DNA from: Parelaphostrongylus tenuis
Taxonomy: Eukaryota; Nematoda; Chromadorea; Rhabditida; Metastrongylidae
NCBI GenBank assembly: GCA_019055375.1
Contig: JAHQIW010006329.1
Span: 1 to 64,000 of the forward strand
Length of the DNA: 64,000 nt
Direction: 5' to 3'
The notes under the pieces were generated by a model, which was given only the letters and a program-made list of their open reading frames with translations, did no database searches and was not told the DNA's origin. Numbering within the stretch: position 1 is the stretch's first letter; each line of letters begins with the position of its first letter. A program made the translations under genes and the position numbers. Below are positions 46,276-58,400 of the stretch, in pieces.

Positions 46276-48330
46276 TTGGAGCAAAAGTAACGGCGATTTG
46301 TGAATTATGAAAATCTGCCCTTTAAGTTTCAAGTAATCAATGTCAATGGCGTTTTACTTGCTGTTTATTTTATATTTATTTTGGCTATGCAAAGGGCTCT
46401 TGCTGGTTCAAAACTGATGGCGCTTTCGCATCGTCAGTTCAAAATGAATCGCAAAGCAGCAATGACAACCTGCAGCATCATTAAGGCATTTGGCCTAAAA
46501 ACTGCCAACAATGGTATGGTTCAGTGGTGATTCAAGAAGATTTTCAAAGGAGACGAGAGGCTTGAAGATATGATACATCACCTGTCACCTGTCACCTGTC
46601 CTCCCGTTGATCGTCGAGTGACTGGAGCGGGTACTTGCAACTCTTACATTTTTCCCGTATCGCGTGCAAGAGTAGCTCAGTGGGTCCTCCTCGCTCTAGG
46701 GATTCGCTGAGCATCATATCTTTCTTCTATCGCTTTCGTGAAGAAATCGGACCAACGGGTCAGTGATCTTCCCTTAGAGCGCTTGACGTCCCGAGTAATC
46801 CAGTCGGTAACGACTCTCGTCCATCAGTTGTCGTTAAAGCGTGTCCGACCCACCTTATTTTCGATATCCTGGCGTGTAGAACGGCGTCTCTGATTTTCGA
46901 TCGTTGACGTAGTTCGGAACTTCGGATCCTTTCTCTCATTTGCGAGATACGGGATACTCCTAGCATCGACCTTTCGACTGCGCGTTCGATAACGCCAAGT
47001 GATCTTTCAACCTGCTTACGTAGCAACCAGGTTTCTGCTGCATACGTTAGGGCAGGGATAATCGTCGAGTCGAAAAGGTGGGCACGGAGTCGGATGTTCT
47101 TTGTCCTCTTCACTATATCTTCGATGCTCTTAAACGTTCCCCAAGCCGCTCGTTTCCTCCTGCTCAACTCTGGAGCTAGGTCGTTCATCATGTTGATTTC
47201 ACGACCTCGATTTTTTTCTAGGAGATTGTCGTTCCATTGAGCTTGAATGGGGCATTAGAAACCCATCCGTTCCTCATGAACATTGTTTTCGTTAGATTCA
47301 GTTGAAGACCAATCTTTCCATAGGCGTTATAAAAATCGGTCAACATTCGTTTCGCTTGGCTGATGTTTGGTGTTAAGAGAACGATATCGTCAGCAAAGCG
47401 AAGATGGTTTAATTGTCGAGCGTCAATTTTCACTCCCATTTTCGTCCCATTCTAATGTTCGCATGACGTTTTGTAGGGCGGCAGTGAATAGTTTTGGCGA
47501 TATTCTATCGCCTTGTCGAACCCCTCTTCTGACGTCAGTGGTGATATTGTTGTAGAATGGAGATCTTTTGGTCGTGAAATCTTTATGAAGCTCACGAAGG
47601 ATCATTATGTACCGAGTCGGAACGCCCTGGTTATCCAGAGTCTCTATAACCGCTTCTGTTTCCATTGAATCAAAGGCTTTCTTCAGATCGATGAAAGTGA
47701 GCAGAGTGATTGCTTGTACTCTCGTGAAACTTCAATGAGTCTTGTAATGCAAAATGCATCAAAATGCCAAAAACAGTAACATATATAATACATAGTGACC
47801 GAGAATTTTGACTATGACCTGTTGAAAGCAATCATCAAAGTTCATGCTCTCAAGACTGCATTATACACTGCAGAGAACCGAACGTCCGCTATTCTACGGT
47901 CGTTCGGTATTTGAAACAATCTGGGAAGGTGAAAAAGGTTGGTGTCAAAGTAATGACGGTTTAATTACGGCCAGGCGACTGCTACCCAACGAACGCTTCA
48001 AAATTGAACGAATTGGGACACTAAGTTTTGCCTCGTCCTTCGTAGTCGGTGGACCTCGCACCCACCGACTCCTACTTTTTGGAACGCTCGACAACTTCGT
48101 ATACGGTGAACACTTCCACAACTAAGACGACGCAGAAAATGCTTTCTGAAAGTTTATGAAATTCGAGGCACCCATTTTATGCGACATTGATTAGCAACCC
48201 TGCTTCTCGTTGACAAGAATGTGGTGATTGTAATGGATCCTTTTTCGGATCAACAAAGATGTGTTTTAGCCTAGTTATGATCATTTGAACACTCACGGTC
48301 TGAAACTGTCATTACTTTTGCACCAACGTA
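46276..48330 (+). mobile_element. Mariner (Hsmar1/cecropia-like) relic split by an RTE insertion
   Basis: The ends are inverted: the left TTGGAGCAAAAGTAACGGCG and the right, whose complement reads TTGGTGCAAAAGTAATGAC. Both match the known Hsmar1-type terminal repeat. From 46430 the plus strand reads FKMNRKAAMTTCSIIKAFGL and VQWWFKKIFKGDERLED, the DNA-binding region. After the insertion, 47800-47950 reads YDLLKAIIKVHALKT and VRYLKQSGKVKKV. About 48000-48260 reads LDNFVYGEHFHN and a DCNGSFF-like end. The centre with the catalytic Asp residues is deleted. An RTE fragment occupies about 46578-47745. It is dead and non-autonomous. Confidence 0.85.
46578..47745 (-). mobile_element. RTE LINE, 5'-truncated copy inside mariner
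   Basis: Matches the 3' third of the RTE at 25747-29095. It starts at the RT palm (47665-47423, FRG-like RRGVRQGDRISPK), has an intact FADD box at about 47390 and the thumb and C-terminal region at 47191-46760. Frameshifts lie near 47435 (longer T run) and 47210 (small deletion). The 3' end at the left carries three CACCTGT repeats. The 5' truncation is what incomplete target-primed reverse transcription gives. It is younger than the mariner it interrupts. Confidence 0.85.
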
Positions 48331-48464
48331 ACATGGCACGTTATCACATCTGTTGCGAGGAACTCAACACTTCTAGCACTCGATTTGTTCCCTCGTATTT
48401 ATCCTCCATAAAGATCATCGAACACTTCTTGTGTTATCTCGACTGCTACTTGAAGATTTCGTCT

Positions 48465-48625
48465 ACTTTATGAATGCCGTAGAGTGTTTATAAGGTTTAA
48501 TCTCCTTGCAATCTTGGAGATAACCGAACTAGGGCATTCCCACGTGACTGAGGAACAGAACTGAGGTAAGGAGTCGAGCCAGTAACTTGCTCTCTGATAT
48601 ACTGCATTGCTAACCACGATTTTGG
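48465..48625 (-). repeat. tRNA-derived SINE, family F
   Basis: The minus strand reads GGTTAGCAATGCAGTATATC and GGCTCGACTCC. The tail matches the copy at 42415. Confidence 0.65.
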
Positions 48626-48654
48626 CTTGTTGCTCAAATCCCCAATGTATGAAT

Positions 48655-49165
48655 AAAAAATTCAACATAGTCTGATAGAATATTTCAAACTTTTCAGAAT
48701 ATTGCAATGGCATCTCTAGTGGTCTACGTATGTTTCAGCGTTCTCGCACATCTCATCAATGCCACTGCCTACGGCTCACCCCTTCTATTACTAGCAATCG
48801 ACTAAAGAATTATCACTCCACGTCAAGTGAAATGATCACTTGATGTTGCGTTCTGGAGTGATTGACCGTCGATCGCATAACCTCCAGCTGTTACCGAGCA
48901 TAAGTAGCAAACCTTTTCAATCGACTATCATGAAACCTTGCTTAAAAATTCAATATAGTTTAATAGAATGTTTTAAACCTTTCAGAAAACTGGTATGGCA
49001 TCTTTAGTGGTATACGTACGCTTCGGCTAATAATAGCAGGAGTGAGCCGTAGGGTATGTGATACTGATGAGGCACGCGAAAACGCCGAAACCTACGTATA
49101 CCACTAGAGATTCCATGTCAGACCTCTAAAAGGTCTAAGCATTCTTATAAAAAATTGTTATTACG
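48655..49165. repeat. Paired MITE-like repeats
   Basis: AAAAATTCAACATAGTCTGA at 48656 recurs as a direct repeat at 48949. The block TGGCATCTCTAGTGGTCTAC (48709) also has an inverted partner at about 49090-49112. So either one foldback element lies beside a partial copy, or one nests in the other. No coding capacity. Confidence 0.55.
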
Positions 49166-49490
49166 AGAACGTCAACTCAGCCAATTGCTTGTCCGAGTAT
49201 TGAAGCAGTCTTGAATTTCCACCGCGTTATTTCTTTTACAGAAGACTGTTATAACGTCTAATCATAAGTTGTATGTGAGAAAACCGATTATTCTGCAGAA
49301 CTTTTATTGAAAATCGTGCTCCCACAGTAGGGCGAAGGCATAACAAATTTACATCACTTTGTACTCCGACATTTTCAAAGTAATTGCTAGCTATTAGATT
49401 TTAGTAGCAATTTTTATGCAGAATTTATTACATCGTTTTATAGACGTGCTTGCGAGATTTTAGTCGTAGTTTTTTACGCAATCTTTCACT
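49166..49490. other. Presumed upstream region of the gene starting at 49500
   Basis: AT-rich DNA ending in a good acceptor (CTCGTTTCCAG). No core promoter element is recognised. Confidence 0.3.
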
Positions 49491-49499
49491 CGTTTCCAG

Positions 49500-52400
49500 A
49501 CAGTTGACTTTAATAAGTCGTTTGCATTGTCAAGGCAGAAGAACGAATGTACTCTGGAAGCCGACAAGAAGGTGAGTCAAATATTTGTCTTTAGCTTATG
49601 AAGGAATGTATCATTTGTGAGCTTCAAAAATCACTGCTGTAATACAATAGCAAGAATGGATGAAATGAGAAATTGTAATGTCATGCTCCATGTTACTGCT
49701 GAGATACGCGCAAAACTTGGAAAAAATGAGAAAGTTGGGGTTTATCTGATAGGCTGCACGTATTACGTGAGCCCGCGGAGAAGATAATCTCGAGCTCCAG
49801 GTCACTTCGGAGTCTAGGCTAATTCGTATATCAACATTCTTACGGTTTTATTTGAAATCGCAAGCTGTTATGACAAGAGAATAGGCAATAGATAAAAAAT
49901 TGAAAGCTGTGTTGTAGTGGATAAATGCTTAAATAACGTTCTTCAGTCTCTTGTTAACCCATTTATTAGGTGTACATTTATGACCGCCGTTTTTTCGTTT
50001 TGCTGTAAGAATAGTGGGAATAAAAATGTGTGACTTTTTTCTCGTTTGAAAGTGCGTTTAGATGTTATTTGTTCTTACGTGTTTTTTGCATACAAAATAC
50101 TTTATATGATGGTTTTATAGCACTTTGAGATGACAACTTTTGTACTCAAAAATGTTATCTCCATGATTTGCTAATTTTTGATTTGAATTTAAAAGTTTCA
50201 AGTGGTAAGCTGACGGTGCAAAGTTGAGAGAATTGAGCGAGCAAGGCAAAATCTCCTGAAACCTCCACCTTAGCTATTTTATGACGTTTTCGATCAGTTT
50301 TGCAACATGGAGTCAAGCGTTATCATGCAGCAAATTTGCAAAGTTCGTGTCGTTTCGGTTTTTGATACGATTTTTGCAGTTAAATTCCACGACATTTGTA
50401 TCTTTCGATTTCGCATTTTTTTGCGAACGTTTTGGTATGCAAGTACTTCTTTTGAGATGGAGCTCGCTCCAAGCTCCATTTATCTTGTTCGCCGCTTCAC
50501 TAGCTGCTTTTCACTACGATCCAATCGTGCATGAGTAGCAAGCGAATTTGTTCCCACTACAGCTCCACCTCAAATCAAGTAGGCAATTCGTATACCATAA
50601 TGCTCACAAGAAGATGCACAATTGACGATATCAAAATCAAGCAATTTCATTTAATTTAGGTTGATAAATCTGCGATGTAAGTTCCCACAAATGGTGTTTT
50701 TTGGGTACAAAAGTTGTCATCTTCAAAGTACTGTGGAAACTATCATATAAAGTATCTTGTATATGTAAAACGTAAAACTAAATAGTGTTTTCAAAGCACT
50801 TCTACAAAAAAAGAATCTTGCATATCTTCACTTTTTTCTTCGTATAGAAGAAATCAAGGGGCGGAGTCATATTAGTGCGTCTAATTATTGTGTGATATGT
50901 AAGTACAATTCTATCAAATACACGTCATAATACGGCGCTTTAGGAAAATAAATACATCAAATCGCTTTTAGAGGAGTACCTACACCAATCCACGCCTGGT
51001 TACAATCAAGGCTACCAATCAGGTAAATTTTTTTTGTGAACTGTGCTGTAACTAGGAAAAAAAGATCTTAGAGTTGTGCAAAAGTTCTGGGCATTTTTGA
51101 AAGCTTCGTTTTTATATGCTCAAATTAACGGTAACAGCATTAATAGTCATTGTCCATGGCTTTTGCCACTTTCCTGCAAAAATCCGGATTTGCCCGAACC
51201 ACTAATCCGGCTCGTTTGAATGGTAAAGCCTTCAACATCGTTCTTCATAACTTCACAGATCGATTCAAATCGACGGCCATTAAAAAATTGTAGTATCGAT
51301 CGAAAGAGGCCATGATCGATTAAATTTCATGCGGATCCTGGCAAAGCTCTTGTATAAAGTTAATTTGGTCTAACTTGTTGGCAACTGTCCACTGCGAATC
51401 ACCAAGCTCTTCAGCCAAATCGCGAGTGCTCGATGAAGGCACAGCATCAAAAGCGGCTTGCAAATAATTTTCATTCAAAACAGATTGTCAGCCAGAGCAA
51501 GGCATGCCTTCGAGACCAAAATTGCTTTCTTTGAATAGCTCAAATCATCTGCTCACAGTCGACTTTGTGGCGTACCGGCGGTTGAACCTTTTCTCCAATA
51601 ATCACGGGTCAGCACAAGCAATCATACTGTCCAATAGGCATTTTTGAGCTGAAATTGATGAATGTACAAACTACCAATGAAAAGACATAAAGATGTCATG
51701 AAACTTCCAAAAATTTTCTGGAAACTTCTGCTCAGCCTAATGTAATGCCATTATCCAAGTTAGTGACAGAAGAATAACTGAGTACAATGTCATGGCAAGA
51801 CGAAGAGGATATGCAGTTACGTCAAACCAAAATATCTTGCTGATCTATTTTACTGCTCATTAGAAAGGAGTAGTATGTGCGTGTTGAAATGTTCACCTTT
51901 GAGTCAAATTAGCATCATATCAGTAGATTTCCAGGATTGTCAGTGAAGGTGAATTTCTTAACAACCGTAGCTCACGTGGGTATTTTTCAACGATAACTAA
52001 CGCTAAAACTTCCTCATCCGGCTATTGCGTTTTAGGATTTCGAATTGCTCCGTGATGAAATAAGGGCTGACGCTGTGTTTGTATAACTATTGGAAACGCT
52101 ATAAGACAAAACCATTCTTTTTCAACGTATTCGCTCGACGTGACTTCTATAAGCGTCATGGGACACGAAAATAATGGTCGCTTTCAAAGTTGGATCGGCG
52201 TATCTGCTCAATTTAATGCAATAAGGCAAATAAAGAAGATTTTCTTGTTTTACCTCAGCAAAGTTCTCACCTCAAAAACACCAAACTTGTTTTTTTCACT
52301 TTACTGCTTCAAGTCATATTTCGAATACAAAAGCAAATGAATAGTTAAAATATCATCCACTAGGATAGAAGGATGTTCGCTAATGGATTGTTTATGTTTA

Positions 52401-55400
52401 CAGCTGCCGCTTTTAGCGCTGGGATTTCTCAAAACATTTGAATATCGTTTTAAGATTCTTAAATTCTCAGCATATTAAAAACGCGGGCCGACTTGTTTTG
52501 GAAGACTTTCTCTAGTGATTAGATTCAGTGTATGACGTATATACCACACAAATACAATTATAAAGGCTGTATCATGAAGTTATGTCTGCGGCAGTTACCC
52601 TAGTTACTGAATCCGTATATTTATTATATCACAGTGCATATTTATGTCTGAGCGACCAGAGGTACAAAATGATGACTGAGATTCAAAATTGCCGCTGACA
52701 TAAACTTCCAAAGAAAATTTTTACCATTAGTCGACACGTGATGAAGAAACGCTCCTCTCGCTGAACAAAGACTTACCATGCCACTTTTAATGACCATTCG
52801 AAGGCCTTAATCTCTGGCTACAGCGCTACGCAGTCTTTTTTGTAAAGCCTTTTTATAACGCTTCAGCGAAAAACATTTGTGTTTCACACGCGCATATTTT
52901 TCGCATAAAAGAGCGTTTCCTTTAGACAATCAGTAATAATTTTATAGCGTAAGATTCAACGATTCCAACGCTATGCTTGTTTTCTGGAGAGAGCGTTTCA
53001 GTGAAAGGAAAGCAAGATTGAGTTTCCAAACTCGGCGCGCTTGCTTACCGACTAATCTGTTGTTGGCGTTTCTAGTGGCCGTTGATTAGATACGGCGGCA
53101 ATCGATTGCTATCGATCGACTGAAATACGTTGGCGCGTCATATGTGAAGTGCGTATTTGCTATTCGATTTGGAATTTTTTCTCCGCTTCGAAATAAACTT
53201 CAGGTAAAACGTACTACTCTAATATTACAAGATTTCCTCTACACGTTCATGTGCTTCTCGTGCATCTAGCGAAGTAATAGTAAGATTACGCGGCCGATCT
53301 AAAACACAATTTTGTTTTGCGTTTCACAGCGTTATAGAAGAGGTTTTCAAGGAACGGACATGTAATGTAGTAGCCAGCGATTTAAGCTTTCGAATGATCA
53401 CTGACACTCTTATGGAAATTTTTGTCAAGCGAGAGGGATCGTTTCTTTATCCCGTGCCGTTTAATGGAAAAGTACAAAATTTTCACTGTTCGATGGGGAG
53501 GGAGACAGTTGTAAAATATGAACAAGTCTGCATACACCTATATCACGTGGCTCGCGATGTCCGGAATGTAATTAGCATATCTACTTTGTAATCTTGAATT
53601 CTTACTTACTGCTACTCGGATGTAGAAATCTAATTTTTTATGCGTTACTTTGATGAGCCGGGTCCTGAGATGGTTTTGAACACGCGATTACCCATTAGTG
53701 ACTCATTCAGTGATCCACTGTAACATTTAGACTCGGTAAGTGCCAGCAATCACCCTCAGCAAGTTTGACAGTAGAGGACAAACTGACATCAGAATTTCAG
53801 TTAAGCTAAACCCATGATTAAAAACGCAGTTCAGATCTCTTTATTTAGTTCCTAAATCTATTTTAACGGCAGGCTACCTTGTGAAACCTAACCGCAACCG
53901 ACGAACCTGATACGCAGTAGAAAATCGAACACCCGCCTTGCTCATCACCTCGTCTCCTGGCCCACTGAATCGCTAACCACTGCGTCACCGTGTCCCCGTC
54001 AAGACTCTATAATGTGTAAGAGCAACGCTTCCAACTCTGATTGAAAAACGGTAGAGAGAAATGTACGTTAATATCGAAGAATTAGCAGTTTGAGGCAGCG
54101 CGATTGGTCGTTGTTGAGTTGGTGCTATAGATCGCACTACGAATCGCAGCTAAGTCTTTCATGCTTACATAATTTAACTTCAATGCCGATATTAATAGAA
54201 AGTCAATCTTTCGGGTTGAGAAAAAGACAGAACGAGGGCAGCGATGATGTGGTGGATAACACAGGGAGAACCTGCAAAGAGCTATCACGGGTTCAAAGCT
54301 ATCTCAGTTTCCAAGATTTGCTCATATCTCAGTATTCTTGGGTTAATTTGAACATCGTGCCATGTGGTTAGAATTACGACTTTTTTATTTCACACGGAGT
54401 GTCATCGCCTTTACCTTCAAGAAGTTGAAGATAGTAATTTCGACAGGTTATGTAGCTTAAATGTGGGATCAGGTGGTTCCCAGATCAGTCCCGTTGACGA
54501 GTGATTGCTGATAGCAGACCATTTTGCTCATATCATCACTGCGACGAAAGTAGATCGAAAGCTTCTATAGCGCTGTGGGTAATCATGGGCTTCCGGAAAG
54601 GGTAATCACGGGTTCGAAGCCATCTTAGGATTGGAACTTTGCTCTTATCTTAGTATGTACACATTCCTAATTCAATGGACTCACTAAAATCGACATCTGT
54701 GGCTCTCAACATTCCTTGCATTCGTTCATTTCCTCGCAATTATCCTCTGAAAAGTCTTCGAGCATTCCAAGTGCAGCCTCGGATGCTGCCTGATGACTTC
54801 ATTCTCTGGTTTTATCCGGTTACGGGGGGATAATTGGAAATCCGACCTCAATCGCTGGAGAGGAACTTTTCATAGGAGTGTTAGGAATCATTTGAAAGCT
54901 GAGACGTCAAGCTACAGCCCCATGTCGTCGGTTTTCGAAAAAGCCTTTCTTTTAACGTTGTTAGAGAGGGAGTTTTCGCCGAACAAGGCTCTTTCTTTGG
55001 ACAATTAGTAATCATTCGATAGTGTAATCGTTGCTGATTCCAAAAGAGCTCTGTCCGGGAGAAATCTCCTCCTCTGAGACGTAGATTTGTGTGGATTTTA
55101 CAGTGTCATAAAAAAGGGTTTTGAAAACCCGGCGACGTGGAGCTGTCATCCCGAAGTCTCAGCTTCCAAACGGTCACCAACATTCCTACGAAAAGTTCCT
55201 CTTCAACGAATGAAGTTGGTTTTTCACGAGCCCCCTCACAACCGAAGTATCACCCATTTTTTATGAATGTCGTAGAAGATTGATGAGGCGTTCCAAGTGT
55301 TTGTGAGAAGTGTCACTGGTGACGGGATCGAGCCTGCCACTTCTTGCTTCCCGGCATACCGCATCACTAACCACTGCGCCACTCCGCCCCCGTGATGGCG

Positions 55401-58400
55401 GCGAGTGAATAACAACGGCAGAAATCATGCTCGAATGCGAAAAACAACGGTCGCGTGTCGGACCGCTGCACTATCGATCCTTCGTCGGCGGTGTTTTCTA
55501 CTACGTTCATTGTTCTGCACCCTCCGCGCTCGGCGTTGTCTCTCGTCACTGTCTGACGCAGTCGTCGTGATCGTGCCGGCAATCCATGCCGCCCCTGTTG
55601 CTACGACACCCGTCCGTCGGTCCGTTCACGTCGTCAATTCAATCATTTCATCACCTCCGGTCATTTCGTCATTTCCATTCATTTTCTTGGCTCCTCTTCT
55701 TCTGTATGATCTCTGGAGACCTGAGAATGGCTGGAATGATCCGCGAAGCGAATGATCCTCGCCGCCGTTCCTTCCATACCATCTGATTAACCCATCCAAT
55801 ACCGCGTGTACACTATAGTGTACACAGATGCTTTCGTCATAGTTCAGTTAAAACGGTTTCTTAAGCCTCTCAAGCCCTTTTTGAAATCTTTTATCCGAGA
55901 AGATTTAGGAGTGACTGAAGCGATTTATGTAGCGAAATATCCTCTACGCTGTTTCTTCCTTCTCGACCTCTTAGCCTCTCTAAAACCGCGTGTACGCCAT
56001 AGTGTACACAGACGTCGTAATTTTATCGCTTTGGTTCCATTTTCCTGGGTATCCAAGCCCTTCAGGCCCTTTTTGAGCTTCTTTTTCTTGTTAAACCGAC
56101 CGATAGTACGACGATTTCAATAGACTAGTTGGTATAGTTGAAATGATCTCCTGAGATAACCTATCCACAGTTTCGTCCATATCCATCGGCTGACCCACCA
56201 GAATCGCGAGTACACCATAGCGTACATAAAGGCTGTAACTATTGTTCTTTGGAGCCATTTCCTGAGTCTTTTTCAACCCCTTTTCGAGACCTTTTCCAAT
56301 TTGTGAACTGAAGAATTGAGCGACAATCGCAGTAAACCAGTTTTACGAGTTCTTTTTTCGACGACTGATATCGAATTGGTGCTGATTTTACTGATGCTGG
56401 GCCATGATTGGGCGATAGGTCAGGTGTTCAGGGACCACTGTGCTTTCTATGCTTTGACCTTTCTGTGTAAAGGGACTCTCATGTCTTCACTGAGGATCAT
56501 TTAAAGGTTCAGAGGCCTACTGGAAGCGGTGGTGATGAGTTGTTACGATCTATTCTGGTGTGGAAATCCTATTTGAGGCGTGAGAGCCGATGAGATCTCT
56601 GTTTTATTCGGCTCAGCAGGCGGCAATAAAAACTGTCTTGTCAATCCGTCGGTCGGTCGGTTTCCATAGAGACGGTGATTGTGCCGGCTGTTGAAGTTGT
56701 AGTGGAATTTCAGCTAGGTGCTCACTGTGAACACATATTTTTCAGTACGGAGTCAAGGGACGCTGAGTGGAACGGGCTGTTCTCATTTGGATGACGAAAA
56801 GCTTCGTTGTTAGCCCTCCAGTCGCCCTCCGCAGGGACAAGTCGACTGGGTGGGGGATACTTGGTACCCCCTCCCTCAAATCGCTGGGCACACCGTGATA
56901 ATCGATGTTTTGGGCGATCCTATGAGAAGAATTGGCTTCACTCGTTTCCTGGCATCCACCCCATCCGTTGAAGTCTTCGAGGTGTTTGTGCGTTTAGGTC
57001 CGGCTTCAGATTGAGGGTACCCACTGACATCATGAATGCCCTTGAAAGATGATCGAGTTAATTTCCCCAGGAGCGCTCAGATACATATACGAGAATGGGC
57101 ATTCTTTGTGGATCACAGGGAATGAAATCATCCGAACAGGTCAGGTGCCGACCAATCCATTGACTCCGGATGGCTGGAAGGACTAGTGAGATTGAGGCGG
57201 GGTCGAGACACCCCCCGGGCAAATTGGGCTTTCCTCGTGGTGTACTACGTCACTATGGCTGCCATGCCCATAGTAAACACATTACTTCCCATTATCTCGC
57301 TATCGGTTTATCACGAGAGTTTCATGATAACAGGTTGCTCCATATTTTTTGCATTCCAGCAATAAGTGCCAATTTGATCTGCCAGAAGTTATTGAAATCG
57401 TATGATTTTGCTATCTTTCAGTTACGCATTTTCTTCCGAACATTTTGGTATACAACTTGCCTATACTTGCCCTAGGATGGGGCTGTCGTGGGAAGAAATC
57501 CACTTGCCACTCATGTACGAATGGCGCGTAGGGGAAAATGCTGGTGATGCCGCGCGCAAGGTTAATGAAGCTTGGGGCGGTGGTTCGATTGTAGAAAGGT
57601 CGGCTAGGAAGTGGTTCGCAATGTTCAAAGCTGGAGGGAACAGTCTAGAGGATCAATCTTGCTTGGGCCGTCCACAATAAACTCCATCAATCTTGCGCTC
57701 CGCTTCACTAGCATTTTCTTCTACGTGCCATTCGACATGAGTAGCAAGAGAATTTGTTCCTTAGACAGCTCCATATTGAAGCAAGTATAGATAAGTTGTA
57801 TACCAAAATCTTCGCAAGAAAATGAGCATTTGAGTGGTAATGAAATCATGAAATTTTAGCCACTTCTGGGTTGTAAATTTAGTGCTTATTGCTCTAGTGC
57901 CGAAGCTTATCAAACGAGTTAATTGATAAAGCATTGCTGATCCTGATCGGGTGCTACGTCATAGTGTTCCCGCGATGATATCCATTGTGATAGTCATCTT
58001 TTTAGGGTCAGGTGCTGGTATTGATGGAGTTTCCGTTAGCTGTACCATGATTCATGGGTATCTTAGATTAAGTTACCCAAGTTTGTGCCCCTGCATCTAC
58101 GGCGAGTCCTCTCAGTGGATAGCTTTTCTTTCGAAAGGTTCTCCTTCACCAGAGCACAGCACCGTGAAGTAATGGATTTTCATTCTCAAATACGGTCTCG
58201 AGACAATTCCACAATAACGTAAGGACTCACTTAAGTCCATAAATAAACTTGGTTGCTAGACGGGACGACTCCTTCTGTTCACATTTGTCGAGATAATCTT
58301 AGAAAACCAAGCATGGCAGGTTTTCCCGTTTCCATGAACTGGTCTGACGGAAATTCGTTCGACCTTGAAACGCTGATAGCGACTTTCCGTTCGTCCAAGT

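Noticed and set aside
55405..55755. 116-codon plus-strand gene
   Set aside because: Frames are open on both strands in a GC-rich patch, with Arg/Ser/Pro-rich composition and no splice context.
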